From Bolinopsis microptera (Eukaryota; Ctenophora; Tentaculata; Lobata; Bolinopsidae), in the NCBI RefSeq assembly GCF_026151205.1, contig NC_087082.1:7511908-7571907 (forward strand): 60,000 nt of DNA, read 5' to 3'. Below the pieces are notes generated by a model. That model was not told where the DNA came from, ran no database searches, and saw only the letters and a program-made list of their open reading frames with translations. Position 1 is the first letter of the stretch; each line of letters starts with the position of its first letter. Shown here in pieces: positions 30,641 to 42,348 of the stretch. The translations under genes and the position numbers were made by a program.

Positions 30641-30962
30641 ACACTGCCAGACCTATCATCTCATCGATGCAACCGGGCCAGTGTAGGGGATGCATGCAAA
30701 TCCATACAAAGCTATACAAGTTCTAGAGAACATTCCATACCAAATTGTGACACCAAATCTAAGTAAACTATAGGTAAAAATATAATATTAATCATAAGCT
30801 AAAATGTACTAATCTTTGTATTCTAAATGGGGAAAAAGAAGAAACATTGTCAGTCAGTCGAGAAAATTGTCAGTCAGGCTATATGGCAGCTTTGTAGATG
30901 TTGTGACTATGCTAGTAGTGGTCCCAGGCTTGCGACTGGAATTGCGGTGTTAAATCGATTTA

Positions 30963-31091
30963 ATGGTACCAACGATCCACCTCCCACTTGTTGTTTGGTA
31001 CTTAGCATTAATAGTGTTAGCTGTAGCCATTTATAGCAAGAATCTTAAAACTAAAGGGGATGACAAGGAAAAGAGGAAGGAAAAAGAATAA
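30963..31091 (+). CDS. Candidate 42-residue single-pass membrane micropeptide
   Basis: From the ATG at 30963 the frame encodes MVPTIHLPLVV and then a hydrophobic helix (WYLALIVLAVAIY, about residues 12-24), followed by a charged tail rich in Lys/Glu/Asp (KTKGDDKEKRKEKE) and a TAA at 31089. An AATAAA is at about 31306. The helix plus basic cytosolic tail is typical of small tail-anchored or ER membrane peptides, but no family was recognised. It could equally be the last exon of a longer gene or a chance frame. The overlapping 69-codon frame at 30827-31036 has no such organisation. Confidence 0.3.
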   Translation: MVPTIHLPLVVWYLALIVLAVAIYSKNLKTKGDDKEKRKEKE

Positions 31092-32891
31092 CGGGACAAA
31101 CAATTAATTAAAGTATTTATAGGAGCATTAGATATTGTAATTACAAGCTTCAATAATAAATCACTGACTAAAACTTCTAATTAAAATGACACTTGGTACG
31201 CTCGCCCATTTTCACTGGTCAGTCTGAACTTCGGTTTAGCACGTTGTACACTTATTCACCTAAGTTTCAGAATTTGTTCAGTTTAGCAGAGTTAGTACCC
31301 GTGTTTCAATAAATCAAAAGATATCAGGGGAGTTCTTTAATAATGTTACGGTCATCTAGAATACCGAACTTCCTGAAAACGTTATCATATTTCCTCAGAC
31401 AACGTTTAATGCCTTTAATCAGTCTATCACGGCTATATCCTCTATCAATTAGATATTCAAGCATAATAATATTCTAGCTGTACAAAATCTATATACATAC
31501 CACAGTTACCTGGAGCTCTACAAGATAATGAAATTCCGTGCTCCAATATCCTTACATGAGGGTTACACATGTTCATCAAGGAAACCCTGCCTTCTAATCT
31601 GTCAGGCAGACCCACCTGACAATCACAACACTAGATCAACCAAAATTTTTAACATTTTAACCCCAAAGTTCAGAATGACTGATTTTACTACTAGTGTAAT
31701 GTGCTTGCGAGAAAAGCTAAAACGTGCGCTACTAGCTAATCAACATAACCACGCCCTGCTTGATTGGACCGTAAAAGACTTTGACTGCACAAATATTATT
31801 TTCCAAACATTATAACTGGCTGGTCACACACATCTTAATTAAATTACCCTAGGCTACTGTTTTCCAAGTCTTGTCCTGTGAGTAAAGTATGTGTGAGAAA
31901 GTTTTAATAAAATGAATGTATATTTTTGAATTTTTAAATTTTAATTTGAGAATGAAGTATAAAGAAATTTTTAATTAGCATTGTATAGTTTAAAATATTT
32001 ATAGCTTATTATAACCATTGATAAATTTAAGCCATAATCTTTCGCCTGCTCTCCAATATCCACCTTGAAGGTGCATTTTTAATCCTTGAACTACACAATA
32101 TAAAATCAAACATGTTTTAGTGTAGACTTTTTGTCACAACAAGACTGCAACCTAGATAGTAACAACTTTAAACAGAACCCCTAATGTCTGCTAACAATTT
32201 TTCTTATAGTCCTAATTTGAGCCTTGTCTCTAAAAACTTAACTGAACTAGCGTTTTGGTGTGTGCAAAAGCTCCCAGGCACGCGCATTCCTTGCCCCGTT
32301 AGTAACCTGTCCTTCCAAAACCAAACAAGCAGTCAAGGACAAAAAGTCATACACCAAATGGGCATTATATTTTATGAATTGTTTTACATCTTTTATTCTG
32401 TAAAATGTGCTAAAATTAAATTTCTTGTTTCATTGAATTTCTTGTTTCATTGACTGGTTACGTGTTATGACGAAATTTCGGTTTTTAGCACAAAACATGG
32501 TTTTTCAGCAGTCTAACCAGGTTAAAAATTGTAGGTTTTTTGCAAGTTCCCAACTTTCTGGAGGCAGGGTAGTAGTATTATAGCCAGGGGGTACAACCCT
32601 CCTACAGCCCCTCCCAGTGAAACAAGTGTTTGGCAGATCTCGGGTTGAAAAGAAAAACGAATAGGGATGTACCAACAAATATCGAAACAAGGCTACTTAG
32701 TACTTAGGGGTATATCAGGACTTTTAAGTGCTCAGGCCTAAGTGCTACGCAGTATGTCCAGTCTTCATAGCGGTTTTAGGATTAATTTACGGTATTTTAG
32801 GGTTCTGTTACCTAGGGAAAGGCTGACTTCAATTTAGGTTGAAACTATAACTTAGTTTCTTATTGTATAAAATTGTATTTTACTTTGACTT
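31092..32891. other. Intergenic stretch without recognised features
   Basis: Reading frames of 95 and 89 codons (31528 and 32184, plus strand) have no recognisable domain, signal peptide or splice context. Nothing else was seen. Confidence 0.5.
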
Positions 32892-33544
32892 CAGAGGCGG
32901 CTCGTGGGAGCTGGCTGGCAGTTTTGTTGGGTGTCCAAACGACTGGGGGAGGGGGGCTTGGGTGCCGCCCCAAGCTCCCCCCCCCCCCCCCCCAACTGCT
33001 GATGTCTATTCACCGATGACTGCATACAATACCATTACCATAGCAGAGAGTTAATTAATTAATTAAATTATTCCAACATACATTACAGTTACACACAGGC
33101 CACAGTGCCTCATGTATGTAATGTGTCACAGGCGACAGCAAATAAACAAAAACAAAAACTTATAACATGAGTGAAACAGGACACACACGGGTACGATCTC
33201 AGCCGTGCAGTATCATAACAGTTCAGATTGCAAGGTGTCCTGGACAACCAAATCATATAGATTACCTGTAGTGGATGCGCTTGATGTGCTTTGTACCGTT
33301 TACAATTAACTATGTGTTAAAACTGCGCGTCTAAGTTGTCCAAACGAGGATTGGACACCCTACAACACAAAATTTCACAAAGATCATGCGTGCGCTTAAA
33401 TTCGAACGTTTGAATGAATAGAGAGCTTTATATTGCGGTTAGATATTTCCGAATACCATTACTAATCACTATTTCTATTTTCAAGCACCAGCCACCAGAT
33501 AATAATTTTAGGGCGTCCACGGACGCCCTCAATAGGCGCCTCTG
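32892..33544. mobile_element. hAT-like non-autonomous element
   Basis: The left end CAGAGGCGGCTCGTGG and the right end finishing AGGCGCCTCTG form short inverted repeats of the hAT type. Flanking octamers TTTGACTT (32884-32891) and TTTCACTT (33545-33552) match at 7 of 8 positions, fitting an aged 8-bp target duplication. The interior has a 17-base C run at 32977-32993 and no reading frame of transposase type. Confidence 0.7.
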
Positions 33545-33719
33545 TTTCACTTAGACAAATGAAACAACTGTTAAGAATCGAACTAATCGAAATGAAAATC
33601 GAAACTCGAAGGATTGATTAGATTTCAGGCTCATCTTCACCTGTTGATATCAATGTTGTCATCCTCTGCTTCTCTTAGTTCCATTTCAACATTTTTCATT
33701 TCAACATAGAAATATCGTG

Positions 33720-33824
33720 AAAATCCCGGTCCTGGTCTCGGCCGGGATTTCAGTTTCATCCCGGTCTCGGCCAGGACGAGGGTCATCCCAGCCGGGACAA
33801 AATTCCGATCCCGGTCGACCCCTG
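33720..33824. mobile_element. Terminal fragment of another hAT-like element
   Basis: Repeats of CCCGG and CTCGGCCGGGA lead to an end reading CCCGGTCGACCCCTG at 33810-33824, which is a common hAT terminus (CAGGGGTCGAC on the other strand). The opposite end and the target duplication were not identified. Confidence 0.4.
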
Positions 33825-34282
33825 ATTATGTGGTCTAACCCTATTATAACGTTGGCGCCCCTCCCCTTTTGACGCCCTCCCTAAAATTTAGTTTTAAACT
33901 AATTACAACACTACTAATCTATTGTCCTAACCATCACAAGATTCATTTTTATCTCCATCGCTAATAGTATAGCTATAGTTGTTATGAAGACATTCGAATT
34001 CGAGGATATGTTAGCTGCAATAACAGTTATTCCCAGTGCTCATAAATTGTGATTTGTAATTCTAATTTGTAACACATGACTTGACAATTACATAAATTAT
34101 ACAGTTAATAATAATAATAATAGGATTATGGCCACATGGCCATCTCGACAAAACTTGAAACCCAACTGCACTCTACGCTATTGCAGTTCGCACAATATTA
34201 TCAAAAAGAAAAATGTTCCTATCCGGAACATTTAATGATTAATTATTTTTAGGACGTTAACATGTAGTTCTGAATTTAACAA

Positions 34283-35246
34283 TCAAGAAACATTGATTCC
34301 TCGGTATTTAGCAATCAATGGGTTATTAGACATAAAATGTGCATATGAATCATGCTCACATGTATTTACTGTTGTTAAAACCTTCCTTCTGCGAGTTTTA
34401 ACATCGTCTCCGATAACCCAACTGAGATCATGTTTTGCGAAAAAATCAAGATAGCACTGTTGAATCAGGAATTTTTGATTAATTGAATTATTCGGACATT
34501 TAACTACACCTAAATCCCACACAACATCAGGAAGATTGAAATCTCCCATCATGATTAGTTCGGTATTAGGGGCTAGATTTTCAATCGCTACGGACAGATT
34601 AGATAACATTGATTGACACTTATCGATTGTTAATGAAGGGGATCGGTATATAACAAATAATGCAATATCAATACAATCAGAATTTAGCATGACACATATG
34701 CAATCAGGTACATTTATTGTTACATTGTGAGATTGGATAGAATCATGCACATATATACAAGAACCACCACCTTTCCCCGTTAATCGATCTACTCTATACA
34801 GCCTAAAGTTCGCTAATGCTACCTCTGCATCATACACATCTGCACTGAACATTGTTTCTGTAATTCCCAAAACCTTGCAGTCGCTGGATTCGGCTACAAT
34901 TTGCAGTTCACTGATTTTATTCTTCAAGTCATTTGCATTTGAATAAAAAACTTTCAGAAAATGACTAGCATTGTTTCTTAGTTTAGAGTTATAACTAGAG
35001 ACAGCTAATAGGTCGCAACGTTGCCGGAGTTTTCCGATTCCGTACCACCTGTCAATAGTCCCTTGGAACCACTGTCCTTCGTCCGCTCCCGTCTTTTTTG
35101 CCGCGCCTCGTAGTTCGCCCTTCTTTCAGCCTGGGATAAGTCTGGATTTATCCAGTAGTCCTCACCATCCTTGAGAACCTTGCAGCCATTTCCGTACTTG
35201 TGCTTGCTACGGGCAAGATCTGGTGTCGCAAGCACAACAACAAGGG
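34283..35246 (-). pseudogene. Non-LTR retrotransposon fragment: end of ORF1 and ORF2 endonuclease
   Basis: On the minus strand the 3' end of an ORF1 (35246-35005) encodes YGNGCKVLKDGEDYWINPDL and ends at a TAG. It overlaps, in another frame, the start of ORF2 (down to 34283). ORF2 shows the apurinic-type endonuclease series: VLGITETMF, then FRLYRVDRLTGKGGGSCIYV, then LFVIYRSPS and ELIMMGDFNLPDVVWD, with the catalytic Asp and Asn of GDFN. It stops before any reverse transcriptase, so the copy is truncated and dead. The overlap of ORF1 and ORF2 and the endonuclease type suggest a CR1/L2/jockey-like LINE. Confidence 0.8.
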
Positions 35247-35356
35247 GTCGTGGCTTTGTTCTTTCCAGTTATCAATAAATATCATATAATTTATAATTGT
35301 TATTTTAAAACGTTACTATTATTAATTGTTACTGTTACTAACCATGGTTTTATTAG

Positions 35357-35504
35357 GAAGAACCCTCATAAACACAGCGTCAAGGCGTCCTACCCACAGC
35401 TACAACACTTCAATACACCAGTTCTTACAACAGAATCTTACCAGTCTCTCAAGAAGAAGTCTATAAAGAAAGCCTATTTCCACAAACCAAAGGACGACCT
35501 CTGA
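35357..35504 (+). CDS. Possible orphan terminal exon
   Basis: After an acceptor-like TTTTATTAG the frame is open for about 48 codons to a TGA, encoding KNPHKHSVKASYPQLQHF and ending YFHKPKDDL. It is basic, rich in Lys, Ser and Tyr, and unlike the surrounding repeats. No upstream exon was found on this strand. It could be the last exon of an unseen gene or chance. No family recognised. Confidence 0.25.
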
Positions 35505-35510
35505 AAGAAT

Positions 35511-35533
35511 CTGCTTGAGTAATATTCAAGCAG
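35511..35533 (+). other. Perfect 8-bp stem-loop after a stop codon
   Basis: CTGCTTGA, a 7-base loop, then TCAAGCAG, followed by TTTTCAG. It begins 6 bases after the TGA at 35502. It may be an RNA structure in the 3' UTR of the putative exon. Confidence 0.35.
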
Positions 35534-35828
35534 TTTTCAGAACAAACCCAACAACCAAACCTCTCAACTTACACTTTATTTCTTTTCTATTATTATATCT
35601 GAAATGGCCGCCTGTGGCGCTTGTTGTTGTTAAATGGCAATAGTACTTAATTATTGTATCGATTCTACTGCCGTTCATTATTATGGAATATACAAGAGTG
35701 AATCTCTTACTTTGAAGAACTTTAAAGCAAACTTTAAAGACTATTGGAAACTTGATCCCAAGTTTGAAGAATCAACGAATTAGCAAAAACAACAGTGTCC
35801 ATTGAAATATTAGTAGACGAATTATCAA

Positions 35829-36869
35829 ATGCCAGCTCAAACAGAGACCAGTGTTTCGTGTGTTAAGGACAATGTGTGGGTGTTTGGGTACGGGTCTCTC
35901 ATCTGGAAACCTAATTTTAAATATGAGAAAGTGCTGCCTGGGAGTATTGAGGGTGTGTCTAGGAAGTTCTGGCAGGGGAGCAGGGACCATCGGGGTACAG
36001 ATGAGAAGGTGAGGTTAATTAATTAGTAATTAGTTAATTAACTCCTCTATATTTGGGGTTTAAAACAGTCAGAATTACACTTAAATTTCCTTTTAACCGC
36101 TTGTGTTCTGTTAGTTGGAGCCCGAGGATCAGTAATTTGGAATCCTTTATTTTCTCCACACACGAATTGTATGACTAATAAAACTAACTCTTACAGCCTG
36201 GTAGAGTAGCCACCCTTGTTGAAGATCCTCAGGGAAAAGTCTGTGGTCTAGGGTTTGAACTTAGTCCTGAAGAAGCTGAAGCAACCTTTAATTATCTTGA
36301 TGATAGAGAAACTGGTTACAAGCTAAAGCAGGTTATTTTCTACCCTTGTGATCCATCTCAGTCAATACAAAAGGTACAATTCAACCATCCTATTTTGTAT
36401 TTTCATACTATTTTATATACATTTGAAATCTTGAAAATTTTTGATATCTAGACTACCGCTAATTGTAACATAATATTAATCAATCAACTAAGAAAATAAG
36501 CGCAAAATATAGCTGGTTGCAAGAACCATCGGATTTTCTGTTTTCATGCTATTTTATATAAAATATATTCTGAATTATTCATTATGTTGACTATTTGTTG
36601 GTTAAATGTGTTGAACACTTTAACAGGTGTTAGTGTACACAGCAACTGAGAGTAACCCTGACTTCCTGGGACCCTCTCCCCTCACTGAGATGGCAGACTG
36701 TATAGCTACCTGTGAGGGACACTCTGGTCCTAACTCAGAGTACTTGTTCAACCTAGCTCACATGATGAGACTACTCTTTCCTGCCTGTGTAGATGAGGAG
36801 CTCTTTCTGCTGGAGGAGGAGGTTAAAAGGATTAAAAACGGGTACATCAAGAAAAATGAGAAGCGTTAG
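35829..36869 (+). CDS. CHAC: ChaC-type gamma-glutamylcyclotransferase (3 exons, complete)
   Basis: Exons 35829-36008, 36197-36373 and 36627-36869 keep phase 0 and encode 199 residues, close to vertebrate CHAC2 (184) and CHAC1 (222). ChaC enzymes cleave cytosolic glutathione into 5-oxoproline and Cys-Gly. Residues 17-25 read VFGYGSLIW, the substrate-binding signature of the family. The general-acid Glu is in YLDDRETGY (about residue 100), where other members have YLDx[11 protein letters not shown] near the C-terminus is also conserved. The first ATG after a stop-rich leader is used, and [11 protein letters not shown] fits the usual substrate-loop region. Whether it is CHAC1 or CHAC2 cannot be decided. 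There are no close neighbours on this strand. Confidence 0.93.
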
Positions 36870-38199
36870 GGGGGAGGTATACTGTAAAAGTTTTACAAGA
36901 TTCTAGTTCAGGTGTAAGCTTTGGTCAATTTCCTTTGTTTTACGTAAACATCAAGATTTGTAAACTATATTTATTAACACCGAGCACTGATAACGACTTT
37001 TGTTTTCGATTTGATGAAACCATATTTGAGCTGAATGAGTTGGTATTTGATAATTAGTAGAAATTATAGAGTTTTATTTAGGTTGTTAGTTTGATATTAT
37101 ATTGTCGGTAAACATTTTCAGGTTCGATTGAAGTGAAGATTATGAAACAACGTGATACGTTATTCACAAATAGGCATTATAAGGAATGTTTTTTCAGTTT
37201 TGATTGAAGTGAAGATTATGAAACAACGTGATAAGTTATTCACGAATAGGCATTAAAAAGTTAAAAGGAATGTTTCAATAATTAATGGTAAACTCGTTCT
37301 GAGCAGCATTCCAATTTGTTTATACCGTACGGCAGAAAAGTTTGATCGCGATCAAATTAATTGAGCCGAAGATTTAAGTACCATGATGTTTCGGACGTAT
37401 TGTTTATTAAGGTTTTTTTCCAGAGTCGTGTTATGAATTTTCTAAAGTGAGCGAAAACTGCGAAAGTTCTTGACTTTTTGCAGCTTACACTATATATTTC
37501 ACTGTAAGTAAGATAAATTTCACCAATGTCTACATTGCTTGCCATGTGACATGCCATGTGACATGTATCTGCAGTGTTGCAATATGAGAGTTACAGTAGA
37601 CTTGTCTAATGTCTACAAGTTATTGATAAGATTGTATTAGCCTTCAAATAGATTCAAATTTACTATATATTTGATATACTTTCGTTCTCCTGATGTAAAA
37701 TTGTTCCTTAATCATTAATAAACGATCCAGCGATCTTAAACTCTATTATTTGGTTATGAGATGTGAAATGGACGGTACATTCTTCTTGTACACTTAGATC
37801 TAAACATACCTTAAAACCGCTGAGTTTGGATACTTGCCAATATTCTAATTACTGTTGTTATTTACCGTCCTAATACGTTGGATTACTTGTAATCTTAACT
37901 AAATTATAACATTCTAAAGGAGACAAGTTTCTAGTTAAATTATTACAGCACTCTTCTTTACATGCAACACATGATGAATTTCGAGCATTCAACATATTGA
38001 TTTATCCTTCTTAGTTTCATTGGAAACATCGTTGCTTGTAAATAAGAACAACTGTTATTTTATTAAATTTAAAAGCTATAAAAAAATTGTAAACGAGACG
38101 AAACGAAAGAGAAAAGTTAAAAAATACAAAATGGCGTTAAAATGACCGTAAATATGTGTTTATAACAACAGTTTTTGTTGTAATCGACCTGTACTATAT
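36870..38199. other. Downstream of ChaC gene, with a ~75-bp tandem duplication
   Basis: At about 37120-37275 the segment GATTGAAGTGAAGATTATG and its next ~60 bases occur twice in tandem. AATAAA at 37717 is a distant possible polyadenylation signal. No other feature. Confidence 0.6.
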
Positions 38200-38692
38200 G
38201 AGAATGGTGCAATGTACATCTAATATGTATATTGTATACAGTAGATATACATTGTGCATTGTAAATTTATTGTATATCTAAATTGCATTGTATAGTGTAT
38301 ACAACGTATAGTATACCTATATTGTATAGATATACAATTGTACATATATGCAATACTATATTGTATAGATATACAATACTATATTGTATGTCTATATTGT
38401 ATAATGTATATCTATATTGTATAGATGTATACATTGTATAATGTACAGATGCCTGTTATTCATAACAGATGCCTAGTGTAACTACTCGCTAGATGCCTGC
38501 TCACTCAGCAGATGCCTGTATCAGTGTACAGATGTATTTGTTTATTTGTTTATATAACCTGGATGAGTGTTCCCAGATGCCTACGAGCAGGAAATCGTAG
38601 ATGCCTGATGTTAAGTTGCAGATGCCTGAAATATTTGAGATGTCTGAAATATTTCAGATGCCTGCTATATTTAAATTATATGCAGATGCCGT
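38200..38692. repeat. Array of short hairpins separated by AGATGCC linkers
   Basis: From 38446 to 38692 the heptamer AGATGCC (or a variant) recurs about 11 times at intervals of 18-35 bases. The intervening segments differ in sequence, but most are inverted repeats, for example TGTTAT/ATAACA, TGCT/AGCA, TGTA/TACA, CTACGA/TCGTAG and TGAAAT/ATTTCA. The preceding 38200-38445 is an AT-rich version, with repeated TTGTATAGATATACAA hairpins. It is not a CRISPR array because the repeats are only about 7 bp and the spacers are palindromic. Confidence 0.75.
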
Positions 38693-38699
38693 AAGCCAC

Positions 38700-39647
38700 A
38701 AAAAGAGGATTTCAATTATAAATATCTTATGGTTATTATTTTTAGTCAATGGACACTGTTATATATTACTAGTGATTTAAAGTTTTTTCTGAAATTGTTG
38801 TTTATCTTGAAAAGTAACCAGTGCTCTTGTGAGAATAGCAAATTAACGTGAAGTAGCTGCTCTATCACCTGCCCCCCCCCCCCTCCATACACACGGTGCA
38901 CACTTCTATCTACCGGGTCTCTATTCCATCTATTGTGTAATATGAGCCACATCTCCTTGTGGCCCGATGTAGTCTACTCATTTATAAATAACAATAGGGA
39001 TGTACACAAAGTTGTTGTGCGGCTTCATTAGCTTTAACTATCGATATTAGCAGCAGATCAACAATCACGATTACATCTTCTAGGCTAAAGATAGTTGATC
39101 GTTGTTATTTCATTGGGGCAGCCCGCTCATGTATTAACAACGATAAACTATCAACATGTATTCTATAAAATGCACCATTCGAGCCCGTGTTGTAGTTGCA
39201 TGTTGCTCCATGTTACGTGTTGACACATCAGGTCGTGTCTACACTAGAAGTGCCACTTCCGCTCCGTGCGGCATACTGCGTGTGATAAGCTATGGCGTGC
39301 AAACTGTGGCGTGCCAACTTGATGTGTAGTTCACTGAGTGGATAGTGGTGAAACGTCGTACAGTTCTGTATTAGATAATATAGGTTCTGACGTGAAATGT
39401 GAAACTCTAGTCATCAGTTTGAACTGACTATTTAGTAATATAATATAAGGCTCATGGTAGTCTAGTTAGGATATTAGTTCATGAGTGCAGGATGAAGTGG
39501 CAGTGTGAAGATTTGCAACAAGTCCCTGCGTTGCATCACTTGTCGGCGGAAATACGTGGCACGTTTATGGAACGCGCTATAACATAATTGTAATAAAATA
39601 TGCGCGTTCTCGCCGTCGCGTGCGCGGCGGCATTATATCATATCATG
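38700..39647. other. Intergenic stretch
   Basis: Nothing recognised except a 12-base C run at 38872-38883. Confidence 0.5.
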
Positions 39648-39731
39648 TCATGCATTTACTGGGCCGCGCTCAGCCTGTCATTCCGCCAAATCTTTATGTT
39701 AATGAACATAATAGCCTGGGGTCCTCAGGTA
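39648..39731 (-). repeat. Repeat module B
   Basis: Reverse-complement copy of the TTACCTGGG...GCGGCCCAGTAA module (see 28583), followed downstream by module A at 39909. Confidence 0.7.
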
Positions 39732-39908
39732 AGTCATGCATGTCATGTCATGCATATATGATACAATCAAAGAAAACTCCATTAATACGGACGTGAGGAG
39801 AGTTGGGACTCCTCCAACTACATTAAATCAATTCCTTCTGTACGTCCTGAATAAATATAATTACGAAAACAAAATTTACTAAACCTTTTAAAACATTACT
39901 GAACAATG

Positions 39909-40001
39909 TTGATTCACGATGTCAATCCTTCGCATCTGCATATGTGGTTGCGAGAAGCATTATTTGATGCGCGCGCGACCCAGTAGTGCATCGCGCTACA
40001 A
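39909..40001 (+). repeat. Repeat module A, internally deleted
   Basis: Has the TTGATTCACGATGTCAATCC start and TGCATCGCGCTACAA end, but lacks the CACAGTGGTGCATCTCGCC segment of the full copy at 28827. Confidence 0.7.
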
Positions 40002-40365
40002 TGAACAATGATATATGTTATCATTGCATGCATGATCGATTGCATGCGCGCGCTGCATGCAATGGCGCGCCGACCGGCCATTACATATTTGATATTTGAT
40101 TAATTGCATATCACATATGCAATATGGATTCTGAACGAACAAGAATTAATTGCGCCGGTTAGCGGACGCTAGATTTCCATCAACCGTAGTGTCAGTGATT
40201 GTCATGCCTTTTAGTTTTAAAATTAAACTTAACGATAGTTTCATGTTGGTCAAAATATTAAATAATGGTTCTTTTGTCTTTATTCACCATTCTTGGGGCG
40301 CTACGGAACACAAAATGGAGGGGTTCAGGGTTGCAATTGTCAATTTGTCAAATTTAAAAAGTTAA

Positions 40366-41340
40366 ATGAACGAAAAATCAAATGAGCTGGCCAAGCTTGG
40401 TACAATCAGTGAATCCACTTTGAAATGTTCAATTCCACAATCCTACATCAAAAGTCAAATCGACAACAAAGTCAACAGACTGAATCAGGAAACTTGGTTA
40501 TTGTTAACTGATGGTCCCAGACACACCAAACTGACACTCGGCCACAAGCACGCCATCATCATCATGATCAAAAACCTCATCACCACACTCAGCAACAACA
40601 GACAAGATTACAGGACTGCAGTTCACCTCATCACGGGTCACTGCGGATTAAACAAACACCTTCACACCATTTGCAAATCAAACATCAGTGCTTGTCCTAG
40701 CTATGTGCGGCGACGGAGAGGAAACTGTGTCACACTTCCTTGGACAGTGTCCGGCTATTGCCCAAATTAGAGGTCTAGGTTAATATTTCCAGGACTACTA
40801 GTACTCTCTGTCAATGACATATTCGACAACCAACACATCAGTCATCACCACGATTGTCAATTTCGCAAACCGCACCAAACGCTTAATTGTGCCGGAAGAG
40901 CTGGACCAGACCGGGGTGACTTTAGAATTAGACTATTAGACTTAGAGTATTAACTCGCATATATGCTGTCTCGTCTCATTTTACTTTTTCAAACCCAGTT
41001 GGCACTTAAGCGTATCATTTTGACTTTTGATTCACGATGTCAATCCTTTGCAGCTCGGTGAGGCACAGTGGTGCATCTCGCCGATCTACCGATGTCACTT
41101 TTTACACCATCCTCCACCATTCACTTTACCTGAGGACCCCAGGCTATTATGTTCATTAACATAATATAAAGATTTGGCGGAATGACAGGCTGAGCGCGGC
41201 CCAGTAACCATTCACTCTGATTTCACCGGCAACCTTCCCCAGGGTTGCCACACCCCAGAGGTAGGCAGAGCATCTAGTCAATGGTATCCTCTCGTGGGCT
41301 AACTTAGCCCAGCCTCTCTAAAAAAAGAAAAAAGATTCTG
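40366..41340 (+). pseudogene. LINE 3' fragment: RNase H end and C-terminal domain
   Basis: The frame from 40366 encodes MNEKSNELAKLGT (the last RNase H motif of I/jockey-type LINEs), then IPQSYIKSQI and AVHLITGHCGLNKHLHTI. A frameshift near 40705 moves the expected CGDGEETVSHFLGQCPAIA zinc-finger-like block into the next frame. IVNFANRTKRL precedes a stop at about 40937. 3' UTR-like sequence and an A-rich end near 41335 follow. Modules A and B (41027-41208) have inserted in the 3' UTR. The copy is 5'-truncated and dead. Confidence 0.65.
41027..41208 (+). repeat. Repeat modules A (partial) and B in a LINE 3' UTR
   Basis: Module A start (TTGATTCACGATGTCAATCC to CGCCGATCTACCG, 41027-41090) and module B (41130-41208) lie in the same orientation about 40 bases apart. 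Confidence 0.7.
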
Positions 41341-41959
41341 ATTCTATTCGCGCAGGGACAAGGGAGCCAGATCAGGAATATCAAGAGGCCTAAACATTGC
41401 ATTTACCTTCTGATCACAGATTTAAGGTATACCGTTTCATTTCGTGCATGCTTATTATCAGACGCAAACCGCATTTATATTTGCTCCTATTCTAAGAGCT
41501 TCTATTCCGATTCGGTCATCATTGCGTCATACATACAATAGAACGGACAACCCAAAATCCGGGTCCGTGGGATTCCTTTTGTACAGTGTAGCATGACCAA
41601 TGACGTCATAACTTTGAACTTGATAACTGGTGATTCATAGATATTCGGTATCACAATGAAAATCAGCGCTCAAAAACAAAAAATAGGGTTCTTATACAAT
41701 CTCGATTTTCCAGTGCATGTAATCATTTAACTTTAGCATGCTCGATAACTATCATATCATTATCAGCAACATTTATGATTTAGCCAATTTTTGTGACAAA
41801 AATTATGATAACAGATGAGTGTTTAGAGTTCCACATTACTTTCAGGCTGAGCGCCGACAATACCAGTAAGCTGTTGTTAATATATAGCGCAGTTACCTCT
41901 GAGAGACGAAATTCAAAATTTAAAGATTTCTGGAACCGATTTGTAGAAAATCGTTTTTG

Positions 41960-42095
41960 GTTAGATCACTTGAGCGCGAAAAGTGTGGCGAGAGTGAGAA
42001 AAGTGTGGTGGGAGTGATGAGCGAGAAAAGTGTGGTGGGAGAGGAGATGAGCGAGAAGTGCTGGGAAAAAAGAGCAAGAAAAGTGTGGGAGATAC
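41960..42095. repeat. Short tandem repeat, GAGCGAGAAAAGTGTGG-like
   Basis: About five imperfect copies of a 20-30 bp purine-rich unit containing GAGAAAAGTGTGG. No coding meaning seen. Confidence 0.7.
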
Positions 42096-42348
42096 TTGTA
42101 AACTGTAAAGAGGAGTTTTTTACATTGATACTACAGTACAATTTCCGGTTATCATAAGTCTGATACATTAAAACAACTTTTAACAGCATTCAAATTGAAA
42201 ACAGTAAAGATGTAGAGCAAGACAACTGGATACAATTTGTTTAAAAAATTCGAAAATCGGTAGCTCCTGTTAGAATTCCTCCGTACTTCGTCCAAACCGT
42301 GTTATCACAAAATGAGATTTTCCGCGATTAATCTGACATGCCGTGAAA

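Noticed and set aside
31528-32453. Two unrecognised plus-strand frames of 95 and 89 codons
   Set aside because: No domain, signal peptide, splice context or compositional sign of coding.
38443-38692. CRISPR array
   Set aside because: Repeats are only about 7 bp, spacers vary from 11 to 30 bp and are palindromic, and the host is an animal.
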